DNA of 64,000 nucleotides from an uncultured Coprococcus sp. (GTDB taxonomy: Bacteria; Bacillota; Clostridia; Lachnospirales; Lachnospiraceae). Made by a program: the position numbers and the translations under genes. Below the pieces are notes generated by a model, which made no database searches, had not been told where the DNA came from, and saw nothing but the letters and a program-made list of their open reading frames with translations. Below, one piece after another: positions 18,152 through 26,301 of this stretch; position 1 is the first letter of the stretch; the number at the start of each line of letters is the position of its first letter. The stretch is from the NCBI GenBank assembly GCA_947626675.1, contig CANQTC010000008.1, positions 1 through 64,000 on the forward strand. The letters run 5' to 3'.

Positions 18152-18968
18152 ATGGGGGAAAAATACATTGAAAAAAATTCGATATTATACAAGGATATAT
18201 TTTATGCTGGCAGCTCAATACTTAAAACAACGAATGCAGTTCAGGGCGGATTTTGTAATGGAGATATTTGGGATGCTTATTGTGAATCTTGTAGAGTTTC
18301 TTACCTTTTGGGTAGTATTTCATTCGATTACGGAGCTTGGAGGCTGGAATTTTTATGAGATGTTATTTTTATATGGCTTTTCGCTGATGGCGATGAGTCC
18401 GCAGCAGTTGCTGCTTGATAATGGATGGTCATTATCACATAAAGTTGTTACAGGGGATTTTTTGAAATATTGCTTTCGGCCTATGAACCTATTATTCTAT
18501 TTTATGAGTGAAACGGTAGATGTGAAAGGTTTTTCACAGTGGTTTTTAGGAATTGTAATGTTTGTATATTCGTGGAATAAACTTGGAATTCCTGTTACAT
18601 TTGTGAATATTTTATTATTGCTGGTTTTCATGTCGGGAGCGGTATTGATTTGTATGGGCCTTCTCATATTTTCATGTGCGTTTGGTTTTATGGGCGGCGC
18701 TACGAATGCGGCTATGGTGCTGGCTTCTGATTTAAAGGGATACAGCAGATACCCCCTGACCGTTTTTCACAAGGCAATCCGGATTATATTTACGGTTGTC
18801 ATTCCAGTGGGATTTGTAGCATATTATCCGGCAAGTTTTTTTGTAAAGGCAAAGGAGAATATTCCGGTTATTGTGTATTTTTCGCCTGTTATAGGAATGA
18901 TATTTTTTCTGCTGACATGTAAATTCTGGTTGTATCATGCAAGAAAATATGCGGGAACAGGTTCATGA
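18141..18968 (+). CDS. ABC-2 type permease, DUF990-like, second of two
   Basis: A 275-residue membrane protein with about six helices and an N-terminal amphipathic segment (YYTRIYFMLAAQYLKQRMQFRADF) typical of the second DUF990 subunit. It forms a heterodimer with the preceding permease (inference from family). The start is uncertain. The ATG at 18141 lies within the upstream gene without a good ribosome site, while a TTG at 18168 has GGGGGA 7 bases upstream and would give 266 residues. No clear terminator follows. Confidence 0.87.
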   Translation: MAVEWGKNTLKKIRYYTRIYFMLAAQYLKQRMQFRADFVMEIFGMLIVNLVEFLTFWVVFHSITELGGWNFYEMLFLYGFSLMAMSPQQLLLDNGWSLSHKVVTGDFLKYCFRPMNLLFYFMSETVDVKGFSQWFLGIVMFVYSWNKLGIPVTFVNILLLLVFMSGAVLICMGLLIFSCAFGFMGGATNAAMVLASDLKGYSRYPLTVFHKAIRIIFTVVIPVGFVAYYPASFFVKAKENIPVIVYFSPVIGMIFFLLTCKFWLYHARKYAGTGS

Positions 18969-18987
18969 CAGAATGGCATAACTTTAC

Positions 18988-19016
18988 TTGTTAAATGACG
19001 TAAAAGCTGATATTAT
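18988..19016 (+). promoter_or_regulatory. promoter of the coiled-coil/VWA gene pair
   Basis: TTGTTA (18988-18993), a 17-bp spacer and TATTAT (19011-19016) lie 42 bp upstream of the ATG at 19059. Confidence 0.5.
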
Positions 19017-19058
19017 GTATATTGTAACAGAATATATATAAAGGGGATATATTGATAG

Positions 19059-19799
19059 ATGAGATTAAAAAAGGCAGCACTATTTTTAGAGATATTGATA
19101 GCGATTACTGACATTATATTGATAGCGCTGAATCGGTATACTATTTTAAGTTCTATTATGCCTATACGAATAGTATCATGGATATATCTTGGCGCAACGC
19201 TTATTTTTATGATACCGCTTATCGTAAATATGTTTAGGAATGATACGAAGAGCGAAAGCTTAAGCGAGGAATTGTCAGAGATGAACAGATTGAAGACACA
19301 ACTGAATGGACTTGGAAATGTAAAAGGACTTTCCGGTTACACAAATACCATGATATCGCAGATTGATAAATTAAATGACAGAAGCCATCTTCTTGAGAAA
19401 ATGCTTGTGGAGAATTTTGGAGAAGATGGTAATTGTACAGATATGGAAAATATCATAACGATGTATCGAAATATCTTTATAAAAAACATTAATAGCGTTA
19501 TCAGAAGACTTGAAATAGTAGATAGAAGCACGCTGAATGAAAGAAGAGCTGTAGATGCCGGGTTAAAGGCTGAGTCAAGACAGATTTTTAATGAACATCT
19601 TGAATATATAGAAGGTAAGGTCAATACAAATGAAAAAATTGTGATAGAGTTTGATAAGCTGCTTACAGAACTTTCAAGAATCAATGAGAGTGAGGGGGAA
19701 AATAATCTTGATAATCTTCAGGATTATATTGCTTCACTGAAGATGCTGAATGATAATGTAGGTGATGAAGAACTTGCCAAAGTGATGCAGAGATATTAA
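19059..19799 (+). CDS. unknown two-TM protein with long coiled-coil domain
   Basis: A 246-residue protein I do not recognise. Two N-terminal transmembrane helices (about residues 6-25 and 36-58) are followed by about 185 mostly helical, charged residues predicted to be coiled coil (SEELSEMNRLKTQL..., HLEYIEGKVNTNEKIVIEFDKLLTEL). It has no catalytic motif. It is followed after 53 bases by a VWA-domain protein and preceded by its own promoter, so the two are likely one unit. A scaffold or accessory role with the VWA protein is inference only. AAAGGGGATA precedes the ATG. Confidence 0.65.
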   Translation: MRLKKAALFLEILIAITDIILIALNRYTILSSIMPIRIVSWIYLGATLIFMIPLIVNMFRNDTKSESLSEELSEMNRLKTQLNGLGNVKGLSGYTNTMISQIDKLNDRSHLLEKMLVENFGEDGNCTDMENIITMYRNIFIKNINSVIRRLEIVDRSTLNERRAVDAGLKAESRQIFNEHLEYIEGKVNTNEKIVIEFDKLLTELSRINESEGENNLDNLQDYIASLKMLNDNVGDEELAKVMQRY

Positions 19800-19852
19800 A
19801 GAATATGCTTATGAAGGAAAGCCGGTTTCGGTAAAGATGCGGAGGTTTGAGA

Positions 19853-21592
19853 ATGAATGAGAAGAAGATGATTAAGCTGGTAGGGGTTACGGTTTTTGTG
19901 ATAATCGCTTTTATGGTGATTTTAACATTTGCTGTGACGCTTGGAAAAAAAGGCAGGGATGATGAATCGGATGTATCTGATTCAAATTATGGAAACGTGG
20001 GTAATATGACAAAAGAAGAGGCAGAAGCAGCATTATGTGATATGGCTGAAAAAGTGGCTCCTTCAAATGCAGAGCTTGTAAAAGCGTCGGTAGATTTGTC
20101 ACAGTCTAATCTTGCAAATGAACTGCCTGCTATTGATACATATCCCTGTTCGGTAACGGGCAACGCCGATGTTGTGGCAGAAATATTTGCTACTTCTGAG
20201 AAGTCCGGGACAGGTAAAGACGGATGGATGAACGACATGGCAGAGACTTTTAATGCGGCAAAGCTTACAACTTCAGATGGAAAAACGATGGCGGTAACAA
20301 TTAGACCGATGGCATCAGGACTTGGTTCAGATTATATCGTGTCAGGCGTGTATAAGCCGGAAGCATATGCGCCATCGAATGAACTCTTCGGTTCAATAAC
20401 ACTGGCATCCGGCGGAAAAATATCGCTGGTGACAGATTACACTGTGAAAAATGTTGCAGGTATTTTGATATCCTCAGATATCAGTAATACTATTAAAAGT
20501 AAATATGATGCAGTCAATATGGAAACGATTATCAAAGCGACAGAGGATAATGTTATCGCGATGGGATATACAAATCCACTTTCAAGTGCTACAGGACTTA
20601 ATTTCCTGGTGTCGACACTTTACATCAATGATAACAAAGACATTTTAAGCGCTGCGGCTGCGCAGGGATTTAAGGACTTTCAGCTTAATGTACCATATGT
20701 AGCATATACGACACTTCAGATGAGAGAATCAGCAAAGAGTGGTGCTTTAAATGGTATGGTTATGGAATATCAGACATATATCAATGACAGCGAACTGAAA
20801 GATAATTATGAATTTATTCCATTTGGCGTACCGCATAATAATCCATTATATTCGGTAGATGGCATCAGCAGCGATAAGCTTGAGGTGCTTCAGGCATTTG
20901 CGGATTACTGCCATACGGACGAAGCAGTAAAGCTTGCCAAAGAGGATGGTTTCAATCTGCTTGATTATGAGGCGGACATTGACCTTTCAGCATTTACAAA
21001 TAAGGATATTCTGGAGGCCCAGTCACTTTGGAAGGAAAATAAGGATTTGGGTAAGCAGATTATAGCGGTGTTTGTTGCGGATGTCAGCGGAAGTATGGAT
21101 GGCGAGCCGATAAACCAGCTTAGGGAATCACTTGTAAACGGAGCTTCTTATATAGGTGATAATGTACAGATTGGTCTCGTAAGTTATAGTGATGATGTAA
21201 CAATTAATCTTCCTATCGGTAAATTTGACCTGAACCAGCGGGCATATTTTCAGGGGGCGGTGGAAAGCCTTTATGCGAATGGCGGGACGGCATCATACGA
21301 TGCGGTTACGGTTGCAGCAAAGATGCTGATTGAAGCAAAGAAGGAAAATCCGGATGCAAAAGTGATGCTTTTCCTGCTTAGCGATGGACATGCCAATATT
21401 GGTTATGAATTATCAGAAATCAGCTCTGCTATTGACGCCGCCAATATTCCGGTATATACGATTGCATATGGGGATGATGCAGATTCCGATGAACTGGGAA
21501 AATTGTCATTGATTAATGAAGCGGCTGCCATCAATGCCAGTTCCGATGATGTTATCTATAAGATTAAGAGTTTGTTCAATTCAGAAATGTAG
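19853..21592 (+). CDS. membrane-anchored VWA-domain protein with solute-binding-like N-terminal region
   Basis: A 579-residue extracytoplasmic protein with one N-terminal transmembrane anchor (about residues 9-31). The region about 75-385 resembles a type 2 periplasmic binding fold (SEKSGTGKDGWMNDMAETF..., LLDYEADID). The C-terminal 190 residues are a von Willebrand A domain with an intact MIDAS (FVADVSGSMDG, the threonine in GGTASYDAV, LLSDGHANIG). VWA domains bind proteins through a metal ion. ATG at 19853 follows GGAGGT by 6 bases and is preferred over the TTG at 19847. Function is unknown, and a surface adhesion or assembly role is possible. Confidence 0.75.
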   Translation: MNEKKMIKLVGVTVFVIIAFMVILTFAVTLGKKGRDDESDVSDSNYGNVGNMTKEEAEAALCDMAEKVAPSNAELVKASVDLSQSNLANELPAIDTYPCSVTGNADVVAEIFATSEKSGTGKDGWMNDMAETFNAAKLTTSDGKTMAVTIRPMASGLGSDYIVSGVYKPEAYAPSNELFGSITLASGGKISLVTDYTVKNVAGILISSDISNTIKSKYDAVNMETIIKATEDNVIAMGYTNPLSSATGLNFLVSTLYINDNKDILSAAAAQGFKDFQLNVPYVAYTTLQMRESAKSGALNGMVMEYQTYINDSELKDNYEFIPFGVPHNNPLYSVDGISSDKLEVLQAFADYCHTDEAVKLAKEDGFNLLDYEADIDLSAFTNKDILEAQSLWKENKDLGKQIIAVFVADVSGSMDGEPINQLRESLVNGASYIGDNVQIGLVSYSDDVTINLPIGKFDLNQRAYFQGAVESLYANGGTASYDAVTVAAKMLIEAKKENPDAKVMLFLLSDGHANIGYELSEISSAIDAANIPVYTIAYGDDADSDELGKLSLINEAAAINASSDDVIYKIKSLFNSEM

Positions 21593-21601
21593 TAGCTACT
21601 T

Positions 21602-21677
21602 AGCCATTTGCAGGCTGAAGGATTATATGGACTTTTGCAAATCCATATAACACTTCAACTGCAAATGGCTTTTTTTA
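21602..21677 (+). terminator. nested-hairpin terminator after the VWA gene
   Basis: The outer stem AGCCATTTGCAG/CTGCAAATGGCT (21602-21613 with 21659-21670, perfect) and the inner stem TTATATGGA/TCCATATAA (21623-21631 with 21642-21650, perfect) are followed by seven T. This insulates the next operon. Confidence 0.9.
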
Positions 21678-21697
21678 TATTTTTTTCAAAATGAGTG

Positions 21698-21726
21698 TTG
21701 ACATTCGAGCGAAAGTCTGATAGTAT
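21698..21726 (+). promoter_or_regulatory. promoter of the Cys-leader/organosulfur operon
   Basis: TTGACA (21698-21703), a 17-bp spacer and TAGTAT (21721-21726) form a strong sigma-A promoter with start near 21733. Confidence 0.75.
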
Positions 21727-21730
21727 ACAT

Positions 21731-21757
21731 TTATTCCTACAGAGTATATAGGAATAA
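21731..21757 (+). promoter_or_regulatory. inverted repeat at the transcription start, probable operator or 5' hairpin
   Basis: TTATTCCTA (21731-21739) and TAGGAATAA (21749-21757) are perfect 9-bp arms with a 9-nt spacer, placed just after the -10 box. A repressor bound here would block initiation. The GGAAT half-sites recall my memory of CymR-type (Rrf2) cysteine-metabolism operators, but that resemblance is uncertain. As RNA it could also be a 5' stabilising hairpin. Confidence 0.5.
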
Positions 21758-21781
21758 TATGATAAAAGGAGGAGAAACGAT

Positions 21782-21919
21782 ATGATACAGATAAGAAGAG
21801 AGAAGGAGATGGGCATGATGTGTTGTTGCTGTCGTTCTATGCAGATGTGCATGGCTTATTCCTGCATGTTAAATAATCGTCAATGCCTCTTATCGGAGAA
21901 GTCGATATCCGCGAGATAG
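21782..21919 (+). CDS. Cys/Met-rich leader peptide (45 residues)
   Basis: An ATG at 21782 with AAGGAGG 9 bases upstream opens a 45-codon frame ending in TAG at 21917-21919. It has Cys at codons 14-17 (four in a row), 23, 28 and 35, and Met at codons 1, 10, 12, 13, 20, 22, 24 and 29, so a third of the peptide is sulfur amino acids. A second ribosome site (GAAGGAG, 21801-21807) could start it at codon 12 or 13. It lies between a promoter and a terminator directly upstream of a cystine-type ABC operon. That is the layout of an attenuation leader, where ribosome stalling at scarce Cys-tRNA changes RNA folding. The peptide itself probably has no function. Confidence 0.75.
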   Translation: MIQIRREKEMGMMCCCCRSMQMCMAYSCMLNNRQCLLSEKSISAR

Positions 21920-21954
21920 ATATACGGAAGATAATGAAACAGATACGGTTATTT

Positions 21955-21982
21955 AAGCGGGAAGATAAACCCCGTTTTTTTT
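21955..21982 (+). terminator. attenuator terminator between the Cys leader and the operon
   Basis: AAGCGGG (21955-21961) pairs over 7 positions with CCCGTTT (21971-21977), with one G-T pair and a 9-nt loop, followed by a run of eight T (21975-21982). It lies 35 bases after the leader stop codon and 70 bases before the first structural gene. TATCCGC (21906-21912), in the last leader codons, is partly complementary to GCGGGAAGATA (21957-21967) in the terminator's 5' arm and could act as the antiterminator strand. Confidence 0.7.
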
Positions 21983-22052
21983 GTGTAAAAAATTAAAAAA
22001 TGTACAGCTTTCAAACAAGCTGCTAAATCGAAATATAAAGGAGATACTTATC

Positions 22053-22958
22053 ATGAGAAAGAACATAGGAAAAAATATATTAAAGACACTTACAGTTGCA
22101 GCGCTTACATTAACACTTGCCGTTTCATCTACAGGATGTGGCAAAAAGGCATCTGCAAATACAGAAAGTACAGATGAAAATACCCCGGCGGTAACAACGA
22201 TTCATGCTGTTACAGGTGGAAGTCCGGCGCCTTATATAACGGTCAATGAGGATGGCTTGTATTCAGGATATGATATAGAGGTACTGAATGCAGTTTTCGA
22301 CAAATTGCCGCAGTATGATTTGGACTTAAAGACGGCTGATTTTGATGCTATTTTTACAGGATTGACAGCAGGCAATTATCAATTGGCGGTAAACAATTTC
22401 AGCTATCGTGAGGAAAGGGCAGAAAGTTACTACTTCTCGTTTCCATATGATGAGATTACCTATGTATTTGTTCAGCGGGCAGGTGATAAGCCGCTTACAT
22501 CATTACAGGATGCTACTGACAGAGGATATAAAATCGAGTCCAATGCAGGTGGTAACGTGACAAATGCAATTGAACAGTGGAATCGTGAAAATCCGGATTC
22601 ACAGATTGAGATTATATATTCAGAAGCAGATTTATCAGTGTGGTTTGAACATATCGAGGATGGAACGGCTGATTTCCGTATCGATGATTTACCGATATAT
22701 AATGCATACTTAGATGAATTTGGTTTTAAGAACCTTCAGAAAACAGAACTTTCAGATGAAGAAACCGCAAAGATTTCAACCGCTTTAGATGCATATTTCC
22801 TTTTCCCAAAGAGTGAAGAGGGCAAAGCGCTTCGTGATGATATTGATGCTGCACTGAAAGAACTTCAGGAAGACGGAACATTACTTCAGCTTTCACAGAA
22901 ATATTTTGGCGCGGACCAGGTACCTGATGCATCCAAGTTTGAAACACCAATTAACTAA
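22053..22958 (+). CDS. amino-acid (cystine-type) ABC transporter substrate-binding lipoprotein
   Basis: A 301-residue lipoprotein with signal peptide and lipobox SSTGC (lipid-carrying C29), then a family 3 solute-binding fold: YITVNEDGLYSGYDIEVLNAVF, TADFDAIFTGLTAGNYQLAVNNFSYREERAESYYFSFPY, and the late ALDAYFLFPKSEEGKALRDDIDAAL. The family binds polar amino acids. The Cys-rich leader and the rest of the operon point to cystine, a modified cysteine or a Cys-containing peptide (inference). The ATG at 22053 follows AAAGGAG. It is the first structural gene after the attenuator. Confidence 0.9.
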   Translation: MRKNIGKNILKTLTVAALTLTLAVSSTGCGKKASANTESTDENTPAVTTIHAVTGGSPAPYITVNEDGLYSGYDIEVLNAVFDKLPQYDLDLKTADFDAIFTGLTAGNYQLAVNNFSYREERAESYYFSFPYDEITYVFVQRAGDKPLTSLQDATDRGYKIESNAGGNVTNAIEQWNRENPDSQIEIIYSEADLSVWFEHIEDGTADFRIDDLPIYNAYLDEFGFKNLQKTELSDEETAKISTALDAYFLFPKSEEGKALRDDIDAALKELQEDGTLLQLSQKYFGADQVPDASKFETPIN

Positions 22959-22985
22959 TGGGAATGAACGGGAGGAGATAAGATT

Positions 22986-24020
22986 ATGGCAGAATTTGAT
23001 TATGAGATTGTAAACGGGCGGAAGATTAGAGTCCGTCCGGTTGAAACGGTTTCTGAAGTTGATGAAAACGGATATTTTCATCGTCAGCCGAATCATTTCA
23101 CAGAAGGCTTTGGGGCAGGAAAGAATCCTGTAGAGGCAGGCAGATACAGACTTGTATGGGCAAAATTATGTCATTGGTCTAACCGGGCTTCTATCGTCAG
23201 GGAGCTGCTTGGACTGGAGGATGCAATCAGTGTAAATATGGTAGGCCATGCAAAGCATGAAAAAAATCTGGGCTGGGAATTTGTCTATAATGAAGACAAC
23301 ATCGACCCGGTATTAAATATTCAGTTTTTAAGTGAAGCTTATTATGCGGCTGATGATGATTATACAGGAAGGACAACGGTTCCTGCCCTGATAGATGTAA
23401 AGACGGGAAAAGTTGTAAACAATGACTATCATAAGCTTACGAATTATTTTGAGGTGGATTTTAAGCCGTTTCATAAAGACGGCGCACCGGAACTTTATCC
23501 GGAGGAATTAAGAGAAGAAATTGATGAACTGAATGACTGGCTGTTTGATAATGTGAATAACGGCGTTTATAAAACAGCATTTGCAAGAAGTAAGGAAGCA
23601 TACTGGGAGGCCTATTATGCATTTTATGCAGCGCTGGATATTCTGGAGGAGCGCCTTGAAAATCAGAGATTTTTATTTGGGGACTATGTAACAGACAGTG
23701 ATGTAAGACTTTATGTTACGCTGGCCAGACTCGATATCCGTTATACCTATCAGCTTGGCCATACCAAGAAACCATTATTTGAATATAAGAACTTATGGGC
23801 CTATGCCAGAGATTTGTATCAGATACCGGCATTTAAAAATAATACATATTTTAAGGATTTTGCAAATCCGGGAAGCAGGAAGAATGGAACACTTATGGAA
23901 ACATTTAATGCGCGGTTTCTTGATGAAATTGATTTTGATGCATATTGGGGAGCGCCGCATAACAGAGCAAGGCTCAGCAGCGACCCGGCTAATAAATTAA
24001 AGGCAGAAAGGCAGGGATAA
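22986..24020 (+). CDS. glutathionyl-hydroquinone-reductase-like GST protein, copy 1
   Basis: A 344-residue protein of the xi-class GST (YqjG/Ecm4) type. It has an N-terminal extension with FHRQPNHFT, a thioredoxin-like domain and an all-helical GST C-domain (LEERLENQRFLFGDYVTDSDVRLYVTLARLD, PLFEYKNLWAYARDLYQIPAF). Known members carry CPWA as active site. Here it reads LCHWSNRASIVREL, so C62 is kept but Pro and Ala are replaced. Such enzymes reductively remove a thiol from S-conjugates using glutathione. Clostridia usually make no glutathione, so cysteine or another thiol may be used, which is unproven. It starts 27 bases after the binding protein with GGAGGAGAT upstream. Confidence 0.82.
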   Translation: MAEFDYEIVNGRKIRVRPVETVSEVDENGYFHRQPNHFTEGFGAGKNPVEAGRYRLVWAKLCHWSNRASIVRELLGLEDAISVNMVGHAKHEKNLGWEFVYNEDNIDPVLNIQFLSEAYYAADDDYTGRTTVPALIDVKTGKVVNNDYHKLTNYFEVDFKPFHKDGAPELYPEELREEIDELNDWLFDNVNNGVYKTAFARSKEAYWEAYYAFYAALDILEERLENQRFLFGDYVTDSDVRLYVTLARLDIRYTYQLGHTKKPLFEYKNLWAYARDLYQIPAFKNNTYFKDFANPGSRKNGTLMETFNARFLDEIDFDAYWGAPHNRARLSSDPANKLKAERQG

Positions 24021-24022
24021 TC

Positions 24023-25060
24023 ATGGCGGAATATTTAACAGTAAATGGCAGACAGATTCGTGTCCGTCCTATCGAAACAGTAAGTGAAATTGATAAATAT
24101 GGTAATTTTCACAGGCAGCCCAATCATTTTACCAGAGGATTTGGACCTGATGAAAATGTAGTTGAAAAAGACAGATATATTTTATTTTGGGCGAAGGGAT
24201 GCCATTGGTCTAATCGGGCATCGATTGTAAGAGAACTGCTTGGTCTTCAGGATGCGATTAAGGTAGAAATTGTAGATTGGGATGATACGCCATATGAAAA
24301 GCCTTTGGGTTGGGAATTTATTCATTCACCGAATCACATCAATCCGGAAACAGGGGCGCAGTTTTTAAGTGAACTTTATTATAATGCAGATTCGTCGTAT
24401 GAAGGACGTGCAACTGTTCCGGCCTTTGTAGATTATAAAAAGAAAAAGGTAGTAAATAATGATTATCATAAACTGACGAATTATCTGGAGGTAGAATTTA
24501 AGCCATTTCATAAAAAAGATGCGCCGAATCTCTATCCGGAGGAATTGCGTGATGAGATTGATAAGCTTAACTGGTGGCTTTTTGAAAATGTAAATAATGC
24601 AGTTTATCGTGCGCAGTTTGCGCAGTCTCTTCAGGCATTTTCAGATGCATATGAAACATTTTTTGCAGGGCTGGATACGTTAGAGGAGCGGCTTGAAAAT
24701 AACCGGTTTTTATTTGGAGATTATGTAACGGACAGCGATATTCGTCTTTATGTTACACTTGCAAGATTTGATGTTGCCTATTCAAGAAATATAGGGCCAT
24801 GTAAGAAGCGTCTGGTAGATTATAAAAATCTATGGGGTTATGCCAGGGATTTGTATCAGATACCGGCATTTTATCACAATACATACTTTAAGGATTTTGC
24901 AGCAAGTCGTGATTTAAGTACCGCAGATGAGGATTACTGGGAGTCTGTATATTATGATATTGTAATTCCGGATACCGATTTTGATGCAATCTGGAAGACG
25001 CCGACAGGGCGTGAGAAACTCAGCAAAAATCCGGCAAATAAGTTTCGGATTGAAAAATAG
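24023..25060 (+). CDS. glutathionyl-hydroquinone-reductase-like GST protein, copy 2
   Basis: A 345-residue paralogue of the preceding protein, colinear over its whole length: FHRQPNHFTRGFG, GCHWSNRASIVRELLGLQ with C60 as probable catalytic cysteine, VNNDYHKLTNYLEVEFKPFH, and RFLFGDYVTDSDIRLYVTLARFD. It begins two bases after copy 1 ends, so they are translationally coupled products of a tandem duplication. Both keep the CHWS variant of CPWA, so the change is fixed rather than a defect of one copy. The differing C-termini suggest distinct substrates or a heterodimer (inference). Confidence 0.82.
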   Translation: MAEYLTVNGRQIRVRPIETVSEIDKYGNFHRQPNHFTRGFGPDENVVEKDRYILFWAKGCHWSNRASIVRELLGLQDAIKVEIVDWDDTPYEKPLGWEFIHSPNHINPETGAQFLSELYYNADSSYEGRATVPAFVDYKKKKVVNNDYHKLTNYLEVEFKPFHKKDAPNLYPEELRDEIDKLNWWLFENVNNAVYRAQFAQSLQAFSDAYETFFAGLDTLEERLENNRFLFGDYVTDSDIRLYVTLARFDVAYSRNIGPCKKRLVDYKNLWGYARDLYQIPAFYHNTYFKDFAASRDLSTADEDYWESVYYDIVIPDTDFDAIWKTPTGREKLSKNPANKFRIEK

Positions 25061-25107
25061 GATACGGCGCATAGAAGATTAGCGCATGAAAGGAAGTTTG
25101 CAGATAG

Positions 25108-25572
25108 ATGAAAGCAATTCGCGTAACAAAAGAGTATGAAAGAGCGGGTGTCCACTATGTGAGAACACAGGCAATGTGTATAGGATTTCATGTTCCGCTT
25201 GAGATGGAATTTGAGGGGGATACACCGGAAGATGAATATATTCTTGTTTTAGATGGTATAAAGCCTGTGTCTACATGCAGACTTCGTTATATAGACGGGC
25301 ATACAGGTCAGATTGAGCGTGTCGCCACACTTGAGGAATACCGGGGACAGCATTATGGCAGAGCTGCTATATTGGAAGCAGAGCGTTTATTTGCGGAAAA
25401 CGGTGTAACGAGGGTCGTCATCAATTCGAGAGAAGCCGCTTTGGGGTTTTATGAAAAGCTTGGGTATGTACCGGATTATACACAGACATTTGGAAGCGGC
25501 GAGTTTCGTTGTGTGCGGACTGTGAAGGAGCTTACGAAAGAAGAAGGAGAGGACAATGGCAAAAATATTTGA
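25108..25572 (+). CDS. GNAT family N-acetyltransferase
   Basis: A 154-residue single-domain acetyltransferase. The acetyl-CoA motif is visible as ERVATLEEYRGQHYGRAAILEAE, followed by the GFYEKLGYVP helix typical of the fold. In Bacillus subtilis, operons for salvage of S-modified cysteines (the ytmI and yxe types) pair a GNAT enzyme with an amino-acid ABC transporter and a metallopeptidase-like deacylase. By analogy this enzyme may N-acetylate the imported compound. Its 3' end overlaps the permease gene by 17 bases. GAAAGGAAG precedes the ATG. Confidence 0.85.
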   Translation: MKAIRVTKEYERAGVHYVRTQAMCIGFHVPLEMEFEGDTPEDEYILVLDGIKPVSTCRLRYIDGHTGQIERVATLEEYRGQHYGRAAILEAERLFAENGVTRVVINSREAALGFYEKLGYVPDYTQTFGSGEFRCVRTVKELTKEEGEDNGKNI

Positions 25573-26296
25573 TTTTAAAGCGGTTTTTGAACAGATACCG
25601 GAATTATTAAAATATCTTCCTGTGACACTGGAACTTGCAGTGATATCGATGTTGATTTCAATTGTTTTGGGACTTTTGCTTGCGGTAATAAAAATGAAGA
25701 AAATACCGGTGCTTCGTCAGATAGCAGGCGTATATGTGTCGCTGATAAGGGGAACTCCGATTATTGTACAATTATATATTGCATATTTTGGAATACCGAT
25801 GTTTATAAAATATTTATGCCTGCGTAATGGCACAGTGTATCAGCCATCCGATGCATCGGGTATGGTATATGCAATTATTGCATTATCGATGAATGAGTCT
25901 GCATATCTTGCAGAGAATTTCAGAGGAGCGCTTGGCTCAGTGGGAACAGGGCAGATTGAGGCTGCCAGTGCGCTTGGTATGACTTATTTTCAGGCACTGA
26001 GGAGAATTATACTGCCTGAGACTTTAACGGTTGCATTACCCGGAATAGGAAATTCGTTTATCGGACTGATAAAAGGAACTTCACTTGCATTTACCTGTGC
26101 TGTAGTGGAGATGACCGCGCAGGGAAAGATTATCGGCGGACGAACATATCGTTATTTTGAGATATACATATCCCTTGCACTTATTTATTGGGTTGTTACA
26201 ATCATTGTGGAGCAATTAATCAAGCTGGTTGAGCGTAAAACCAGAATACCGGAACACGTTGAACTTGTGAAACAGAAAGATGCAGCGGAGGAATAG
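25556..26296 (+). CDS. amino-acid ABC transporter permease
   Basis: A 246-residue HisM/GlnP-type permease with about five transmembrane helices. The EAA-loop signature is clear: ESAYLAENFRGALGSVGTGQIEAASALGMTYFQALRRIILPE, followed by ALPGIGNSFIGLIKGTSLAFT. It works with the binding lipoprotein at 22053 and the ATPase at 26302 to form a complete importer, probably as a homodimer because only one permease gene is present. The gene begins inside the GNAT gene (17-base overlap), with AGAAGGAGAGG as ribosome site. Confidence 0.95.
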   Translation: MAKIFDFKAVFEQIPELLKYLPVTLELAVISMLISIVLGLLLAVIKMKKIPVLRQIAGVYVSLIRGTPIIVQLYIAYFGIPMFIKYLCLRNGTVYQPSDASGMVYAIIALSMNESAYLAENFRGALGSVGTGQIEAASALGMTYFQALRRIILPETLTVALPGIGNSFIGLIKGTSLAFTCAVVEMTAQGKIIGGRTYRYFEIYISLALIYWVVTIIVEQLIKLVERKTRIPEHVELVKQKDAAEE

Positions 26297-26301
26297 GAAA
26301 T

